NCBI GenBank assembly: GCA_023251415.1
Contig: JAHEYX010000002.1
Coordinates: 1 to 27,995, forward strand
From: Chitinophagales bacterium
GTDB lineage: Bacteria; Bacteroidota; Bacteroidia; Chitinophagales; CAIODY01
Reading direction: 5' to 3'
DNA length: 27,995 bases
Shown in pieces: positions 7,379-15,715 of the stretch. Below the pieces are notes generated by a model. The model saw nothing but the letters and a program-made list of their open reading frames with translations, searched no databases and was not told the DNA's origin. A program made the translations under genes and the position numbers. Position 1 is the first letter of the stretch, and each line of letters begins with the position of its first letter.

Positions 7379-8338
7379 ATGAAAAAATTATTCTTATTGA
7401 TTAGTCTGTTAGTACTTGGTTCCCTAACAACTAGTTTATTTGCACAACAACAACAAAATGCTCCATTAAAAAAGGAAGCCTATGAAGATGCAGCAAAGCG
7501 CACTACATTGGTTGTTTTAATGTCAGAAGATCCTAAAAAAACCATTAAACTTAAGAAAACACCGGAAGACTACGCCGCCTATCAAAACGATATTCAAGCT
7601 TTTAATGATCACTTGAAAGCCGCAGTAGATAAATGGTGGAAATTCACCGAAAAATTTGAATACCATTCATACGGTGAAGCCTTGAAAATGAGTAAAGGTA
7701 AAGGCGCTAAATCATACGTGGTATTAATGTATCAGTTGCAACGTAATACCCAAGCACCTCCTTCTCAAGTTATTAATGCCGTATTGCCTTATAAAAAATT
7801 GTCGACTCCGGAAGAATGGGGTTGTTTCGAATTGCGTACACCTGAAAACTTATTGGCTTCCAAACCGGCTTTATCCATTGTTAAATTACCGTATTTGGCT
7901 CCAAAAGATGGCGATGTTGTTTTTGCTATGCAACTAATGCAGTTTGATTTGCAAAATAAAACAGAAGGATTGAATATGGGTCAGGTAAAAAGAAATGTAT
8001 TAAACAACGGAAAAGTATTGCAAAGCAAAACATTGTACTTCGATAAAACCGAAGTAGATGATAATGAATTGGATGAAACACAAATGAAAAAACTTTACAC
8101 CTATGAATACGTTATTGAAGATCGTGATACCATTCAATCCCGTATCGTAAATTCCAGTGCTGATGCAGCTTATATCATGATTGTTCCGGGTGAAATGAAT
8201 AAAATGATTCATTATATCATCAGTGCAGAAGATGGCACCGTATGTTTAATATGGGAAACCACCTATGATCCTAAACAAAAACGTAAACAACGCGTTTCTG
8301 TAGACGCTCTAAAAAACTATGGTCGTATGGCCAAATAA
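7379..8338 (+). CDS. Secreted protein of unknown function
   Basis: 319 residues from the ATG at 7379. The frame reaches back to a TTG at 7319, but MKKLFLLISLLVLG followed by LFAQ at the new start is a textbook signal peptide, and the promoter box lies between the two. There is no lipobox Cys after the signal, so it is probably periplasmic or secreted and not a lipoprotein. The mature part is charged and Lys-rich, with mixed helix and strand and no repeats. Notable stretches are DKWWKFTEKFEYHSYGEAL and a C-terminal Lys/Arg-rich run (DPKQKRKQRV). It has no T9SS tail. I do not recognise a family. It is followed by a clear terminator, so it seems monocistronic. Confidence 0.7.
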   Translation: MKKLFLLISLLVLGSLTTSLFAQQQQNAPLKKEAYEDAAKRTTLVVLMSEDPKKTIKLKKTPEDYAAYQNDIQAFNDHLKAAVDKWWKFTEKFEYHSYGEALKMSKGKGAKSYVVLMYQLQRNTQAPPSQVINAVLPYKKLSTPEEWGCFELRTPENLLASKPALSIVKLPYLAPKDGDVVFAMQLMQFDLQNKTEGLNMGQVKRNVLNNGKVLQSKTLYFDKTEVDDNELDETQMKKLYTYEYVIEDRDTIQSRIVNSSADAAYIMIVPGEMNKMIHYIISAEDGTVCLIWETTYDPKQKRKQRVSVDALKNYGRMAK

Positions 8339-8345
8339 CTTATTC

Positions 8346-8376
8346 ATGCCGGGGTTTAACTCCGGCATTTCTTTTT
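8346..8376 (+). terminator. Rho-independent terminator after the unknown secreted protein
   Basis: Perfect 7-base inverted repeat ATGCCGG (8346-8352) and CCGGCAT (8362-8368), followed directly by a T-rich run (TTTCTTTTT) to 8376. The loop can close further through GTT/AAC pairing. It separates the upstream gene from kbl. Confidence 0.8.
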
Positions 8377-8393
8377 AAATTTAATTACTACCT

Positions 8394-9581
8394 ATGTATA
8401 CCTCTTTACAAAGCAGATTGCAAAATGAATTGCAAGAAATTAAAGACAGTGGTCTTTTTAAAACCGAAAGAATTATTACTTCACCTCAAGGTGCCGAAAT
8501 AACAGTTAATGGAAAATCTGTAATTAATTTTTGTGCGAATAATTACTTGGGATTATCTGCTCATCCAAAAACTATTGAAGGAGCCATGAATGCCTTAAAA
8601 ACGCATGGATATGGTATGAGTAGCGTTCGCTTTATTTGCGGAACACAAGATTTGCATAAAACCTTAGAAAAGAAAATCGCTGAATTTTTAGGTACCGAAG
8701 ACACTATTTTATATGCAGCGGCTTTTGATGCAAATGGAGGAGTATTTGAACCACTCTTTAATGAACAGGATGCAATAATCTCTGATGAATTAAACCATGC
8801 CTCTATTATTGATGGTATTCGTTTATGCAAAGCCCAACGTTTTCGTTATTTAAACGATAACATGGAAGATTTGGAAAAGCAATTGCAAGCTGCCGCAGGT
8901 TGCCGTAGCCGTATTATAGTTACCGATGGTGTGTTTAGTATGGATGGTACTATTGCTCAAATTGATAAAATTTGCGATTTAGCCGATAAGTATGATGCAA
9001 TTGTAATGATGGATGAGTGCCACGCCAGTGGATTCATGGGCACTACGGGACGTGGTACGCATGAATACCGCAATGCGATGGGACGTGTAGATATTATAAC
9101 CGGCACGCTAGGTAAAGCACTTGGTGGTGCCTTAGGTGGTTTTACCAGTGGACGCAAGGAAATAATTGACATGCTACGTCAACGCAGCCGACCTTATTTA
9201 TTCAGTAATACCTTAGCCCCTTCCATTGTTGGAGCTTCTATTGCTGTGTTAGATTTATTAAGCAGTTCAACAGCATTGCGCGATAAATTATGGAACAATA
9301 CCCAGTATTTCAGAAAAGCTATGACTGCTGCTGGTTTTGATATTAAGCCCGGCGAGCATCCAATTGTACCAATTATGTTGTATGATGCCGTATTAGCACA
9401 ACAATTTGCTGCTCGTTTACTGGATGAAGGTATTTATGTAATTGGATTCTTTTATCCGGTTGTTGCTAAAGGAAAAGCCCGTATACGCGTTCAACTTTCA
9501 GCCGCTCACGAACAGCATCATTTAGAAGCTGCAGTTGCTGCGTTTACTAAAGTTGGTAAAGAGCTTGGGGTTATTAAATAA
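8394..9581 (+). CDS. kbl: Glycine C-acetyltransferase (2-amino-3-ketobutyrate CoA ligase)
   Basis: 395 residues, the family's usual length. A PLP-dependent alpha-oxoamine synthase that converts 2-amino-3-oxobutyrate plus CoA to glycine plus acetyl-CoA, the second step of threonine breakdown. Seen: NFCANNYLGLSAHP (46-58), YGMSSVRFICGTQDLH (73-88), PLP-contacting His135 (LNHAS), DECHASGF with Asp207 and His210, and the Schiff-base lysine Lys241 in GTLGKALGG. Relatives include 8-amino-7-oxononanoate synthase (BioF) and serine palmitoyltransferase. The N-terminus (LQNELQEIKDSGLFKTERII) and the VRFICGTQ motif fit Kbl best. The usual partner threonine dehydrogenase is not adjacent. A TAAATTTA box at 8376-8383 may serve as promoter. 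Confidence 0.93.
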   Translation: MYTSLQSRLQNELQEIKDSGLFKTERIITSPQGAEITVNGKSVINFCANNYLGLSAHPKTIEGAMNALKTHGYGMSSVRFICGTQDLHKTLEKKIAEFLGTEDTILYAAAFDANGGVFEPLFNEQDAIISDELNHASIIDGIRLCKAQRFRYLNDNMEDLEKQLQAAAGCRSRIIVTDGVFSMDGTIAQIDKICDLADKYDAIVMMDECHASGFMGTTGRGTHEYRNAMGRVDIITGTLGKALGGALGGFTSGRKEIIDMLRQRSRPYLFSNTLAPSIVGASIAVLDLLSSSTALRDKLWNNTQYFRKAMTAAGFDIKPGEHPIVPIMLYDAVLAQQFAARLLDEGIYVIGFFYPVVAKGKARIRVQLSAAHEQHHLEAAVAAFTKVGKELGVIK

Positions 9582-9595
9582 GTGGCACACACTTA
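9579..9595. terminator. Possible short bidirectional hairpin between convergent genes
   Basis: TAAGTG (9579-9584) and CACTTA (9590-9595) form a 6-bp stem with a 5-base loop. Each arm contains a stop codon: TAA of kbl on plus and TAA of the sulfatase gene on minus. The T-tracts are poor, so termination strength is doubtful. Confidence 0.3.
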
Positions 9596-11473
9596 AAAAT
9601 CTAAATACTCCTGAAATAGCGTTTGTAAGTAAGCTTCGGCCTTTTGCTTTTCTTTTGAAGCCTGCGTACTGTCACTAAAGGTATTTACCAAGTAATTGGG
9701 AGTAGTTAGTTTATTCCAAACCAATTTTCCTTTTGGTGTAACCCAGCCCATTCCATCATAAAAATTGAAAAAAGCAAAGTTACGTACCGTATCCGTTAAG
9801 GGTTTACTCCAATTATACTGTTGATGGTTTAGTTGAAGCGCTTGTAATAAAGTAGCTGCAATATCGGTTTGTGATACGTAATTATTAAATTGCTTTCCTT
9901 TAAAATCAGTTGCTAATGCGCCTCCAACAAGTAATAATGGGATGTGATAGTGATTCGGATTATTATAATCATGTTCACGAGGCGTATTATGACCATGGTC
10001 GGCCACTATTACAAAAATAGTATTGGCATACCAGGCTGTTTTTTTAGCTTCATTAAAAAATGCACCTAAACAACTGTCTGCATATAAAACTGCATTCAAG
10101 AATGGCTTGTCCTCACCACCATAATTAATTCGAGCTGAAACCGGAATATCATAGGGGGAGTGTGTACTGCACGTAAACATACAACTGAAAAATGGTGGCT
10201 TTAAATGATCCATCTCCTTTTTCCACAACGGAAAAACTACTTGATCGTGAATCCCTAAACGTCCCGTTAATTCAGGTGTTGTAGGTATATCCTCTTGTTC
10301 GATGATATGGTCAAAAGGACTGTAATACAAATAACTTTTGATGTTGCCATACATTAACTGTCCACCAAATAAAAAAGAACTTGTATAGCCTATTTTGGCA
10401 AGATCGGCTGACAAAAAACGCATTTTCGGATATTTACTGCTGTTGGCAATAATAGAAGCAATTGGCTGTGCAGGATAGGCACTCAATATAGCAGGAATTC
10501 CTTGATCACTGGTATGCCCGCTGCAATACGCATTCGTAAATAATAATCCCTCCCTACTTAAACGATCAAAATTTGGCGTTAATCCTTTATCACCACCGCA
10601 ACAGCCAACCACATTCGCCGACCAACTTTCTAAAATCAATAGTGCTATATTCGGGTGCTTCTGGCTAAATAATGGTAGCGCTGAACTATCCTTTGATTGA
10701 TATAGCTGCACAATTTCATTTCGTGCTTTCCCCATCTCCATAAAAACATATGGATTCGAATTTCCGGACCGTCGATTTTCTAAATAGCTGTGTAATAAGC
10801 TCCAACTTGGATTAACAGCAGCATCATTTAAAATTTGCGTTTTGCAATAATACACTTTACTTTCATTGATGGGTATAGGTTGTAAGCCTCCACGTAAGCC
10901 GACAAAAATTACAGCGGCGCTAACTAAGAAACTAACCAATGTACCAATTCGAACCATTCGCTTTTTATCGAATTCAGGTGCTTCTAACGGATAAAGTTTG
11001 AAAAAGAGCAGGTTCAATATAAAATAACTTAACCCGATTATAGCTAATCCGATTAGCCAACTTTTAAGAGAAATGGATTGAAATACTTCTTGTGGATGAG
11101 TGAGATGACTCAATAATTTAAAATGTATTTTAACGGTCATTTCTTTGTACACGATTATATCGGCATAGGCAATGAAGGTGGATACAAAGAGTACAAGCTG
11201 AAGCAGTCGTCGCTGAATATTTTTTAAAACCAAATTTGGATAAAATATGTATAAAGTGGTAGGAATAAGAAGAATGGCCGCAACGTAACAAGCCGTCGAT
11301 AAATCAAGCGACCAAGCATAAAAGAAACACAGCAAATAATTGGCAACGCCTCCGGCCATACAATCGTGCCATAATACACTTACAAAAAGTAAACGTTGTA
11401 AGGCAAAAACTACCATTAGGGCAACTAGTAGTTTGGCAATTTGACGGGGTAAGTATAAAATTGTTTCTCGCAA
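9593..11473 (-). CDS. LTA synthase-family membrane sulfatase/phosphoglycerol transferase-like protein
   Basis: 626 residues. Five hydrophobic segments fill roughly residues 13-33, 44-75, 90-110, 138-160 and 177-194, followed by the family linker RGGLQPIPI and an extracytoplasmic alkaline-phosphatase-superfamily domain (about 273-560). Seen there: Glu282 (LLILESWS), the nucleophile Thr321 in GHTSDQG, His438 (STHSPYD), and metal ligands Asp492-His493 (VADHGH). These correspond to the catalytic set of LtaS-type enzymes, which transfer phosphoglycerol. A Gram-negative organism does not make classical lipoteichoic acid, so the acceptor is likely another envelope glycan or lipid (inference). It lies 6 bases after rsmD and is probably the last gene of the DUF3822-rsmD operon. 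Confidence 0.85.
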   Translation of the reverse strand: MRETILYLPRQIAKLLVALMVVFALQRLLFVSVLWHDCMAGGVANYLLCFFYAWSLDLSTACYVAAILLIPTTLYIFYPNLVLKNIQRRLLQLVLFVSTFIAYADIIVYKEMTVKIHFKLLSHLTHPQEVFQSISLKSWLIGLAIIGLSYFILNLLFFKLYPLEAPEFDKKRMVRIGTLVSFLVSAAVIFVGLRGGLQPIPINESKVYYCKTQILNDAAVNPSWSLLHSYLENRRSGNSNPYVFMEMGKARNEIVQLYQSKDSSALPLFSQKHPNIALLILESWSANVVGCCGGDKGLTPNFDRLSREGLLFTNAYCSGHTSDQGIPAILSAYPAQPIASIIANSSKYPKMRFLSADLAKIGYTSSFLFGGQLMYGNIKSYLYYSPFDHIIEQEDIPTTPELTGRLGIHDQVVFPLWKKEMDHLKPPFFSCMFTCSTHSPYDIPVSARINYGGEDKPFLNAVLYADSCLGAFFNEAKKTAWYANTIFVIVADHGHNTPREHDYNNPNHYHIPLLLVGGALATDFKGKQFNNYVSQTDIAATLLQALQLNHQQYNWSKPLTDTVRNFAFFNFYDGMGWVTPKGKLVWNKLTTPNYLVNTFSDSTQASKEKQKAEAYLQTLFQEYLDF

Positions 11474-11479
11474 AGCTGC

Positions 11480-12019
11480 TTATTCAGTAGTGAAAATGCT
11501 AAAAATAGTTGTGCCGTAATTTCGCTTCTTTAAAAATTTTGGATGCTCATCGAAATGATGATTGGGGTTATGTTCCAAAATAAACCAGCCACCGGGTGCT
11601 AATAGTTCTCGTTCAAATAAACGGTCAGGTATCGTATCCAAATTCGGAAGCGGATATGGTGGTCCGGCAAAAATCAAATCATATTTTTCTATACAAGATA
11701 GCATAAAGCGAAATACATCTTGTGGAATGACTTGAATATGGTCGCTGATTTTTAATTTATCACAATTCCCTTGTATAAATTTAACCATCATTCGATCCAA
11801 CTCGACACAAGTTAAGTCCGTACAACCACGTGAAGCCATTTCATAGCTTATACTTCCGGTACCACCGAATAAATCCAAAAATTTCACTTCTTCAAAATCG
11901 AAGTTGTTTTGAATAATATTAAAGAGCCCTTCTTTTGCAAAATCCGTTGTCGGACGTGCAGGCATAACTTTGGGTGGTTGAAAATGATAACCTTTGTTTT
12001 TTCCGCCTATGATGCGCAT
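11480..12019 (-). CDS. rsmD: 16S rRNA (guanine(966)-N2)-methyltransferase RsmD family
   Basis: 179 residues, typical for RsmD. It methylates N2 of a guanine in 16S rRNA using SAM. Seen: MRIIGGKNKG at the start, RPTTDFAKEGLFN (22-34), the SAM-binding loop LDLFGGTGSISYE (48-60), acidic motif CVELDR (71-76), and the catalytic-position motif AGPPY at 118-122. The last is odd: the family motif is normally (D/N)PPY, but Gly119 (codon GGA) occupies the acidic/amide position. The reading frame is otherwise intact. The start overlaps the end of the DUF3822 gene by 13 bases, which indicates translational coupling. Family membership is confident; full activity is less certain because of Gly119. Confidence 0.9.
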   Translation of the reverse strand: MRIIGGKNKGYHFQPPKVMPARPTTDFAKEGLFNIIQNNFDFEEVKFLDLFGGTGSISYEMASRGCTDLTCVELDRMMVKFIQGNCDKLKISDHIQVIPQDVFRFMLSCIEKYDLIFAGPPYPLPNLDTIPDRLFERELLAPGGWFILEHNPNHHFDEHPKFLKKRNYGTTIFSIFTTE

Positions 12020-12843
12020 GGTAATAATCCGATTAATGAAAAGTAAAATGATGAAGGCAGTTCTGCTATTGCAGAATTAAGTTTTATGGCGGAGTTGCGA
12101 TGAACCAACTGAATGGCATCGAAATATTTTATTAACTCGTTCCAAATTAACGATTGACGACTAATCTCGCCACTCAACCAAACAGGTGTTTTCAATTGAT
12201 CAAATTGCAGTTGAACAAACACTAACTGCAAATAGTAAATAATATCTTCTGCACCGGAATAGCTGTAGCTGTTCAATAATTGTAATTCATTATTCTTAAA
12301 TGCCAGTATAGTTATGGATTTTGAACAAAAATCTAACACTACTTGATCAGCGGCTTTTAAATTATTTAACAACGCATGCTGCATAAGGCCGGTAATTCGA
12401 TGCTTATAGTCAGCAGTCGGAAAATAAGCCTGAATGGTTGCAATAATTTGTGTTTCTTGTTGGTAGCGAACATGTGCACCAATTGCTGCTATGGGGTCGG
12501 TCTTATTCCATTTTTGTTGCAGTAAAGGAACCAATTCTACCTCATTGGGTAAGATATCGTATTGACTCAACGAAGAACTGATTACAATTTGATTAAACTT
12601 CGATAATTGCAACATCTTGTCTTTTGCAAATACTTGATTTAAAAGAATCAAGTTTGAAAATTCATAGGGCTCTGTGGCTTGATATTCACCTAAATAATCG
12701 GCTTTTTGCTCTTTATGGTTGAATAATAGATAACAACACGTAGTTGGATTTATTTCGATGAATAAATCATATTCTTCCGGATTAAATAACCCCGGTGTTA
12801 AAGCGCCTAATGCACGTGTTTGTATGGGTGGTAGAACTGTCAT
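12007..12843 (-). CDS. DUF3822 family protein
   Basis: 278 residues, cytoplasmic, without signal peptide or membrane segment. I recognise it as DUF3822 from overall sequence character (early PEEYDLFIEI, FNHKEQKADYLGEY) and from its place directly before rsmD, a common Bacteroidota arrangement. The order of strands and helices, with IVISSSLSQYDILP and VVLDFCSKSITILAFKNNELQLLNSY, suggests an actin-like ATPase fold similar to pilus-assembly PilM proteins (inference). Its molecular role is unknown. The gene starts a minus-strand operon with rsmD and the membrane sulfatase. A promoter-like TATTATTG on the minus strand (12852-12859) would start transcription only a few bases before the ATG. Confidence 0.8.
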   Translation of the reverse strand: MTVLPPIQTRALGALTPGLFNPEEYDLFIEINPTTCCYLLFNHKEQKADYLGEYQATEPYEFSNLILLNQVFAKDKMLQLSKFNQIVISSSLSQYDILPNEVELVPLLQQKWNKTDPIAAIGAHVRYQQETQIIATIQAYFPTADYKHRITGLMQHALLNNLKAADQVVLDFCSKSITILAFKNNELQLLNSYSYSGAEDIIYYLQLVFVQLQFDQLKTPVWLSGEISRQSLIWNELIKYFDAIQLVHRNSAIKLNSAIAELPSSFYFSLIGLLPCAS

Positions 12844-12851
12844 ACGTGGTG

Positions 12852-12859
12852 CAATAATA
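12852..12859 (-). promoter_or_regulatory. Probable -7 promoter box for the DUF3822-rsmD operon
   Basis: Minus-strand TATTATTG has one mismatch to TAnnTTTG and sits 8 bases before the DUF3822 ATG, so the message would have a leader of only a few bases. Confidence 0.3.
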
Positions 12860-12919
12860 CGGCATTTTTAGTCAATTAGGTAAGGATTAAATTGGAGGAA
12901 TAAATTTCAAGTGATTTAT

Positions 12920-12927
12920 TAATTTTA
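12920..12927 (+). promoter_or_regulatory. Probable -7 promoter box, near-leaderless transcript
   Basis: TAATTTTA (TAnnTTTA) ends 5 bases before the ATG at 12933. If used, transcription would begin at or next to the start codon. Confidence 0.3.
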
Positions 12928-12932
12928 CCTCC

Positions 12933-13274
12933 ATGTACGAACATAAACGCCAACCACTCGCTTCTAACAAGAAATTAGTACAACGCATGCTACTCAGTAC
13001 CTTACTGGGTTTATGTATACTTATCGTTTCATTAAGCGTAGGTGTTTTAGGCTATCACTTCATTTGCTCCTTTGATTGGGTTGATGCCATCTTGAATGCT
13101 TCCATGATTCTTTCCGGAATGGGGCCAACTAATCCTATTACAAACAATGCCGGTAAACTCTTTGCTTCGTTTTATGCCATATTTAGCGGAGTCATTTTTA
13201 TTTCGACCATAGGAATTATTTTGGCTCCCATCATACACCGCTTGTTCCACCATCTGGTCATTGAAGAAAACTAA
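12933..13274 (+). CDS. Small two-TM protein resembling a K+ channel pore module without the filter
   Basis: 113 residues. A basic N-terminus precedes TM1 (about residues 18-45, LLGLCILIVSLSVGVLGYHF). A short amphipathic segment with DAILNASMILSGMGPTNP (about 51-68) follows, then TM2 (about 75-102, FYAIFSGVIFISTIGIILAPI) and a His-rich end (HRLFHHL). This TM - pore-helix - TM layout matches Ion_trans_2 modules, but the selectivity-filter position reads SGMGP and not T(V/I)GYG. I infer a distant relative with another or no conduction role. It ends 4 bases inside the convergent DUF4286 gene, so the two overlap tail to tail. No operon partner is seen. Confidence 0.7.
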   Translation: MYEHKRQPLASNKKLVQRMLLSTLLGLCILIVSLSVGVLGYHFICSFDWVDAILNASMILSGMGPTNPITNNAGKLFASFYAIFSGVIFISTIGIILAPIIHRLFHHLVIEEN

Positions 13275-13582
13275 GCACCTTGCACTACTTCCATTATTGT
13301 ACGAAAAGCAACAAATCGATTCCCATATTTTGCAATAACTTCTTCGCGTAAGGCAGGTGCATGTTGCTCTAAATACAAAGCTAATTTTTCACGCGATTCA
13401 CAATGGTATTGAATTACAAAGGTTGGTTCTGCATCTTCTTCTACCTGATCCAGCCGACAAATACGATAATTGGTAAATAATCCGGTTCGCATAACATCCG
13501 GTACATGCGATGTTTTCATCCAGTCCAACCATTCTTGTGCGATGGCCGGATCTACTTTATTGGTTACATTATAAATAAGCAT
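13271..13582 (-). CDS. DUF4286 family protein
   Basis: 103 residues. The opening MLIYNVTNKVDPAIAQEWLDWMK, the segment HVPDVMRTGLFTNYRICRL, and the later FVIQYHCESREKLALYLEQHAPALR are characteristic of DUF4286, a small soluble ferredoxin-like (dimeric alpha-beta barrel) family common in Bacteroidota. No catalytic residue set or function is known to me. It follows the copper-type ATPase gene by 10 bases on the same strand, so the two are probably co-transcribed. Its 3' end overlaps the plus-strand channel-like gene by 4 bases. The link to metal transport is positional only. Confidence 0.82.
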   Translation of the reverse strand: MLIYNVTNKVDPAIAQEWLDWMKTSHVPDVMRTGLFTNYRICRLDQVEEDAEPTFVIQYHCESREKLALYLEQHAPALREEVIAKYGNRFVAFRTIMEVVQGA

Positions 13583-13592
13583 AACTATTGAA

Positions 13593-15674
13593 TTAATTGA
13601 GTTTTTTTAATTTTAATAACAAGGAGTTGGCAACCAAAATCACATCGCTAAAAGCCATACTCAAGGCACTTAACATCGGACTTAAAAAACCAAATGCTGC
13701 TAATGGAATAGCCACAATATTATAGGCAAATGCCCAAAATAAATTTACATAAATGGTTCGTAAAGTTGCTTTAGCAATGCGGTGTGCGGCAATCAATAAA
13801 TTTAAATCGTCTTTTAATAACACCACATGTGCCGTTTCAATTGCTGCAGCAGTTGCATTGCTTAATGAAATGCCCACATTAGCGGCTGCCAAAGCTGGGG
13901 CATCATTAATGCCATCACCTATCATGGCCACAATTTTAGTTTGCTTAATGGTTTGGATTATTTTGATTTTGCCTTCCGGACTTTGTGCCGCATAAACACG
14001 GTCAATTCCTAATTGTTGAGCAATTCGATTACATTTGTCTTTTCGATCACCGCTAATCAATATCGGTTCGATTTGGTTACGCTTACAAAACTGAACTAAT
14101 TCATACGCTTGTGGTTTCAATTGATCGGCTAATGTAAAAGCAGCGAGTTGCACATCGTTTTTAAAAACGTAGATTTGTTCAGTTCCGGATAGTCCGGCTA
14201 ATGCTGCTTTTCCGACTTTATAAGTATTTCCGGCTCGATCTACTCCAATCATTCCCAATCCTTTTGTTTCGGTTATTTGCCGCATCGGTATAATTTGAAC
14301 GCTTGTAAGTAAGGCACATAATTGTTGAGCGATAGGATGGGAGGAATGAATCTCAACACTTTTTACGATTTGTTTCACTTCTCCACTCCAATTCAATTGC
14401 TCCAAATTGATTTCATGTGTGGTTAATGTTCCGGTTTTATCAAAGCACCATACCGCTGATTGCGCAAAATTTTGCATGAATGAATTGCCTTTAAATAAAA
14501 CACCCGTATTAGCTGCTTTGCCAACGCCTACCATAACTGCTAATGGAGTTGCAAGGCCCATGGCACAAGGACAAGAAATTACCAATACGGCAATGGCATG
14601 CATTAAACTTTGTTCAAAATTCAATTGAAACGCAAAATAGGAAAAAACAAATGTTGCACCTGATAATAGCAGAACTACCGGTACAAACCATGCCGCAATT
14701 TTATCTGCTAACTTTTGAACCGGAGGCAAATCATTTTGAGCTTTTTTAACCATTTCAATGATACTTGCTAATACCGTTTGATTACCGGTAGCCGTAGCCT
14801 TGTAAATAGCACTGCCATTTACTACTAAGGTACCGCCAATCACCCGGTCACCTGCTGACTTTTCAACCGGAGTACTTTCACCGGTAAGCATGGCTTCATC
14901 AACAGTTACAACTCCTGAACGAATGATGCCATCTACTGCAAAACTATCTCCGGTATTTACTTGTAAGCGATCGCCGGGCATAATTTGAGCACTTGGTATC
15001 AGTTGATAGCTTTCTGCTGAAGTAAGCGGATCAACTACAAATAATTTTGCTTCCGGTACTTGTAGGTGAAGCAAGGCCTTTACTGCCGAATTGGTTTGTG
15101 ATAAACTTCGATGTTCAATGTATTCTCCTAATAATATGAACGTAATAATTGTTGCCGCTGTTTCGAAAAATAAATAATCATGTTTACCTAAAATTAATGC
15201 GCCATACAAACTATAGAAAAATGCGGCATTACTGCCCATTATTACCAAAACATCCATGTTAGCACTGCCATTTTTAACGGATAAGAAGGCACTTTTTCCA
15301 AATGTTTTCCAACCAATATACATAACAGGCAAACACAAAATAACTTGAAACAGCGCATGGTGTAATAACCACCACGAACTAACCATGTGTAATAATAAGG
15401 GGAATGTGAATGCTGCGGCTATTAATAACTGCATTAAGCTGTGATCCGCTGTCGGTGTGCTTTCTGCTGTTACGACTGTATAACCGATAGCTTTTAATTT
15501 ACCTTTTAATGGTTCTGCTGTTTGTGCCTCCGGAATCGTAAAACGTGCAGTCTTATTCGCAAAACTAACTTCTACTTGTTGCATGCCTCCTTCTTCCAAC
15601 ACTTTTTTTACATTCAAGGAACACGTATGGCATGTCATACCTTCAATATCCCATTCTGTCGGTGCACTTTTCAT
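13593..15674 (-). CDS. copA: Heavy-metal (copper-type) translocating P-type ATPase
   Basis: 693 residues with one N-terminal HMA domain (residues 8-68, metal motif GMTCHTC at 12-18). It exports monovalent metal from the cytoplasm using ATP. Seen: the A-domain TGES (264-267), TM6 metal site SCPC with Cys368-Pro-Cys370, the phosphorylation motif DKTGTLT with Asp412, His446-Pro447, SGDRKDKC, and GDGINDAP (586-593). TM7 carries the YN pair expected of P1B-1 pumps (YNIVAIPLA). TM8 reads MAFSD where copper pumps usually have MxxSS, so one metal-contact Ser is Asp here. This leaves some doubt about pure Cu+ specificity. A cbb3-oxidase (FixI/CcoI-type) role is possible, but no oxidase genes are nearby. 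The DUF4286 gene follows by 10 bases. Confidence 0.88.
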   Translation of the reverse strand: MKSAPTEWDIEGMTCHTCSLNVKKVLEEGGMQQVEVSFANKTARFTIPEAQTAEPLKGKLKAIGYTVVTAESTPTADHSLMQLLIAAAFTFPLLLHMVSSWWLLHHALFQVILCLPVMYIGWKTFGKSAFLSVKNGSANMDVLVIMGSNAAFFYSLYGALILGKHDYLFFETAATIITFILLGEYIEHRSLSQTNSAVKALLHLQVPEAKLFVVDPLTSAESYQLIPSAQIMPGDRLQVNTGDSFAVDGIIRSGVVTVDEAMLTGESTPVEKSAGDRVIGGTLVVNGSAIYKATATGNQTVLASIIEMVKKAQNDLPPVQKLADKIAAWFVPVVLLLSGATFVFSYFAFQLNFEQSLMHAIAVLVISCPCAMGLATPLAVMVGVGKAANTGVLFKGNSFMQNFAQSAVWCFDKTGTLTTHEINLEQLNWSGEVKQIVKSVEIHSSHPIAQQLCALLTSVQIIPMRQITETKGLGMIGVDRAGNTYKVGKAALAGLSGTEQIYVFKNDVQLAAFTLADQLKPQAYELVQFCKRNQIEPILISGDRKDKCNRIAQQLGIDRVYAAQSPEGKIKIIQTIKQTKIVAMIGDGINDAPALAAANVGISLSNATAAAIETAHVVLLKDDLNLLIAAHRIAKATLRTIYVNLFWAFAYNIVAIPLAAFGFLSPMLSALSMAFSDVILVANSLLLKLKKLN

Positions 15675-15689
15675 TTCATTAATTTGCTG

Positions 15690-15697
15690 TAAAATTA
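15690..15697 (-). promoter_or_regulatory. Probable -7 promoter box for the P-type ATPase gene
   Basis: Minus-strand TAATTTTA (TAnnTTTA) sits 15 bases before the ATPase ATG. It is back to back with the plus-strand promoter at 15716-15746, so the divergent pair shares about 100 bases. Confidence 0.35.
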
Positions 15698-15715
15698 AGC
15701 TAATTGTAAACGATT

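Noticed and set aside
13753..14749. Plus-strand ORFs of 68-80 codons inside the P-type ATPase gene
   Set aside because: They run opposite to a gene with all motifs intact, have no promoter or family resemblance, and look like antisense shadows. The same reasoning removes the other short ORFs inside genes across the window.
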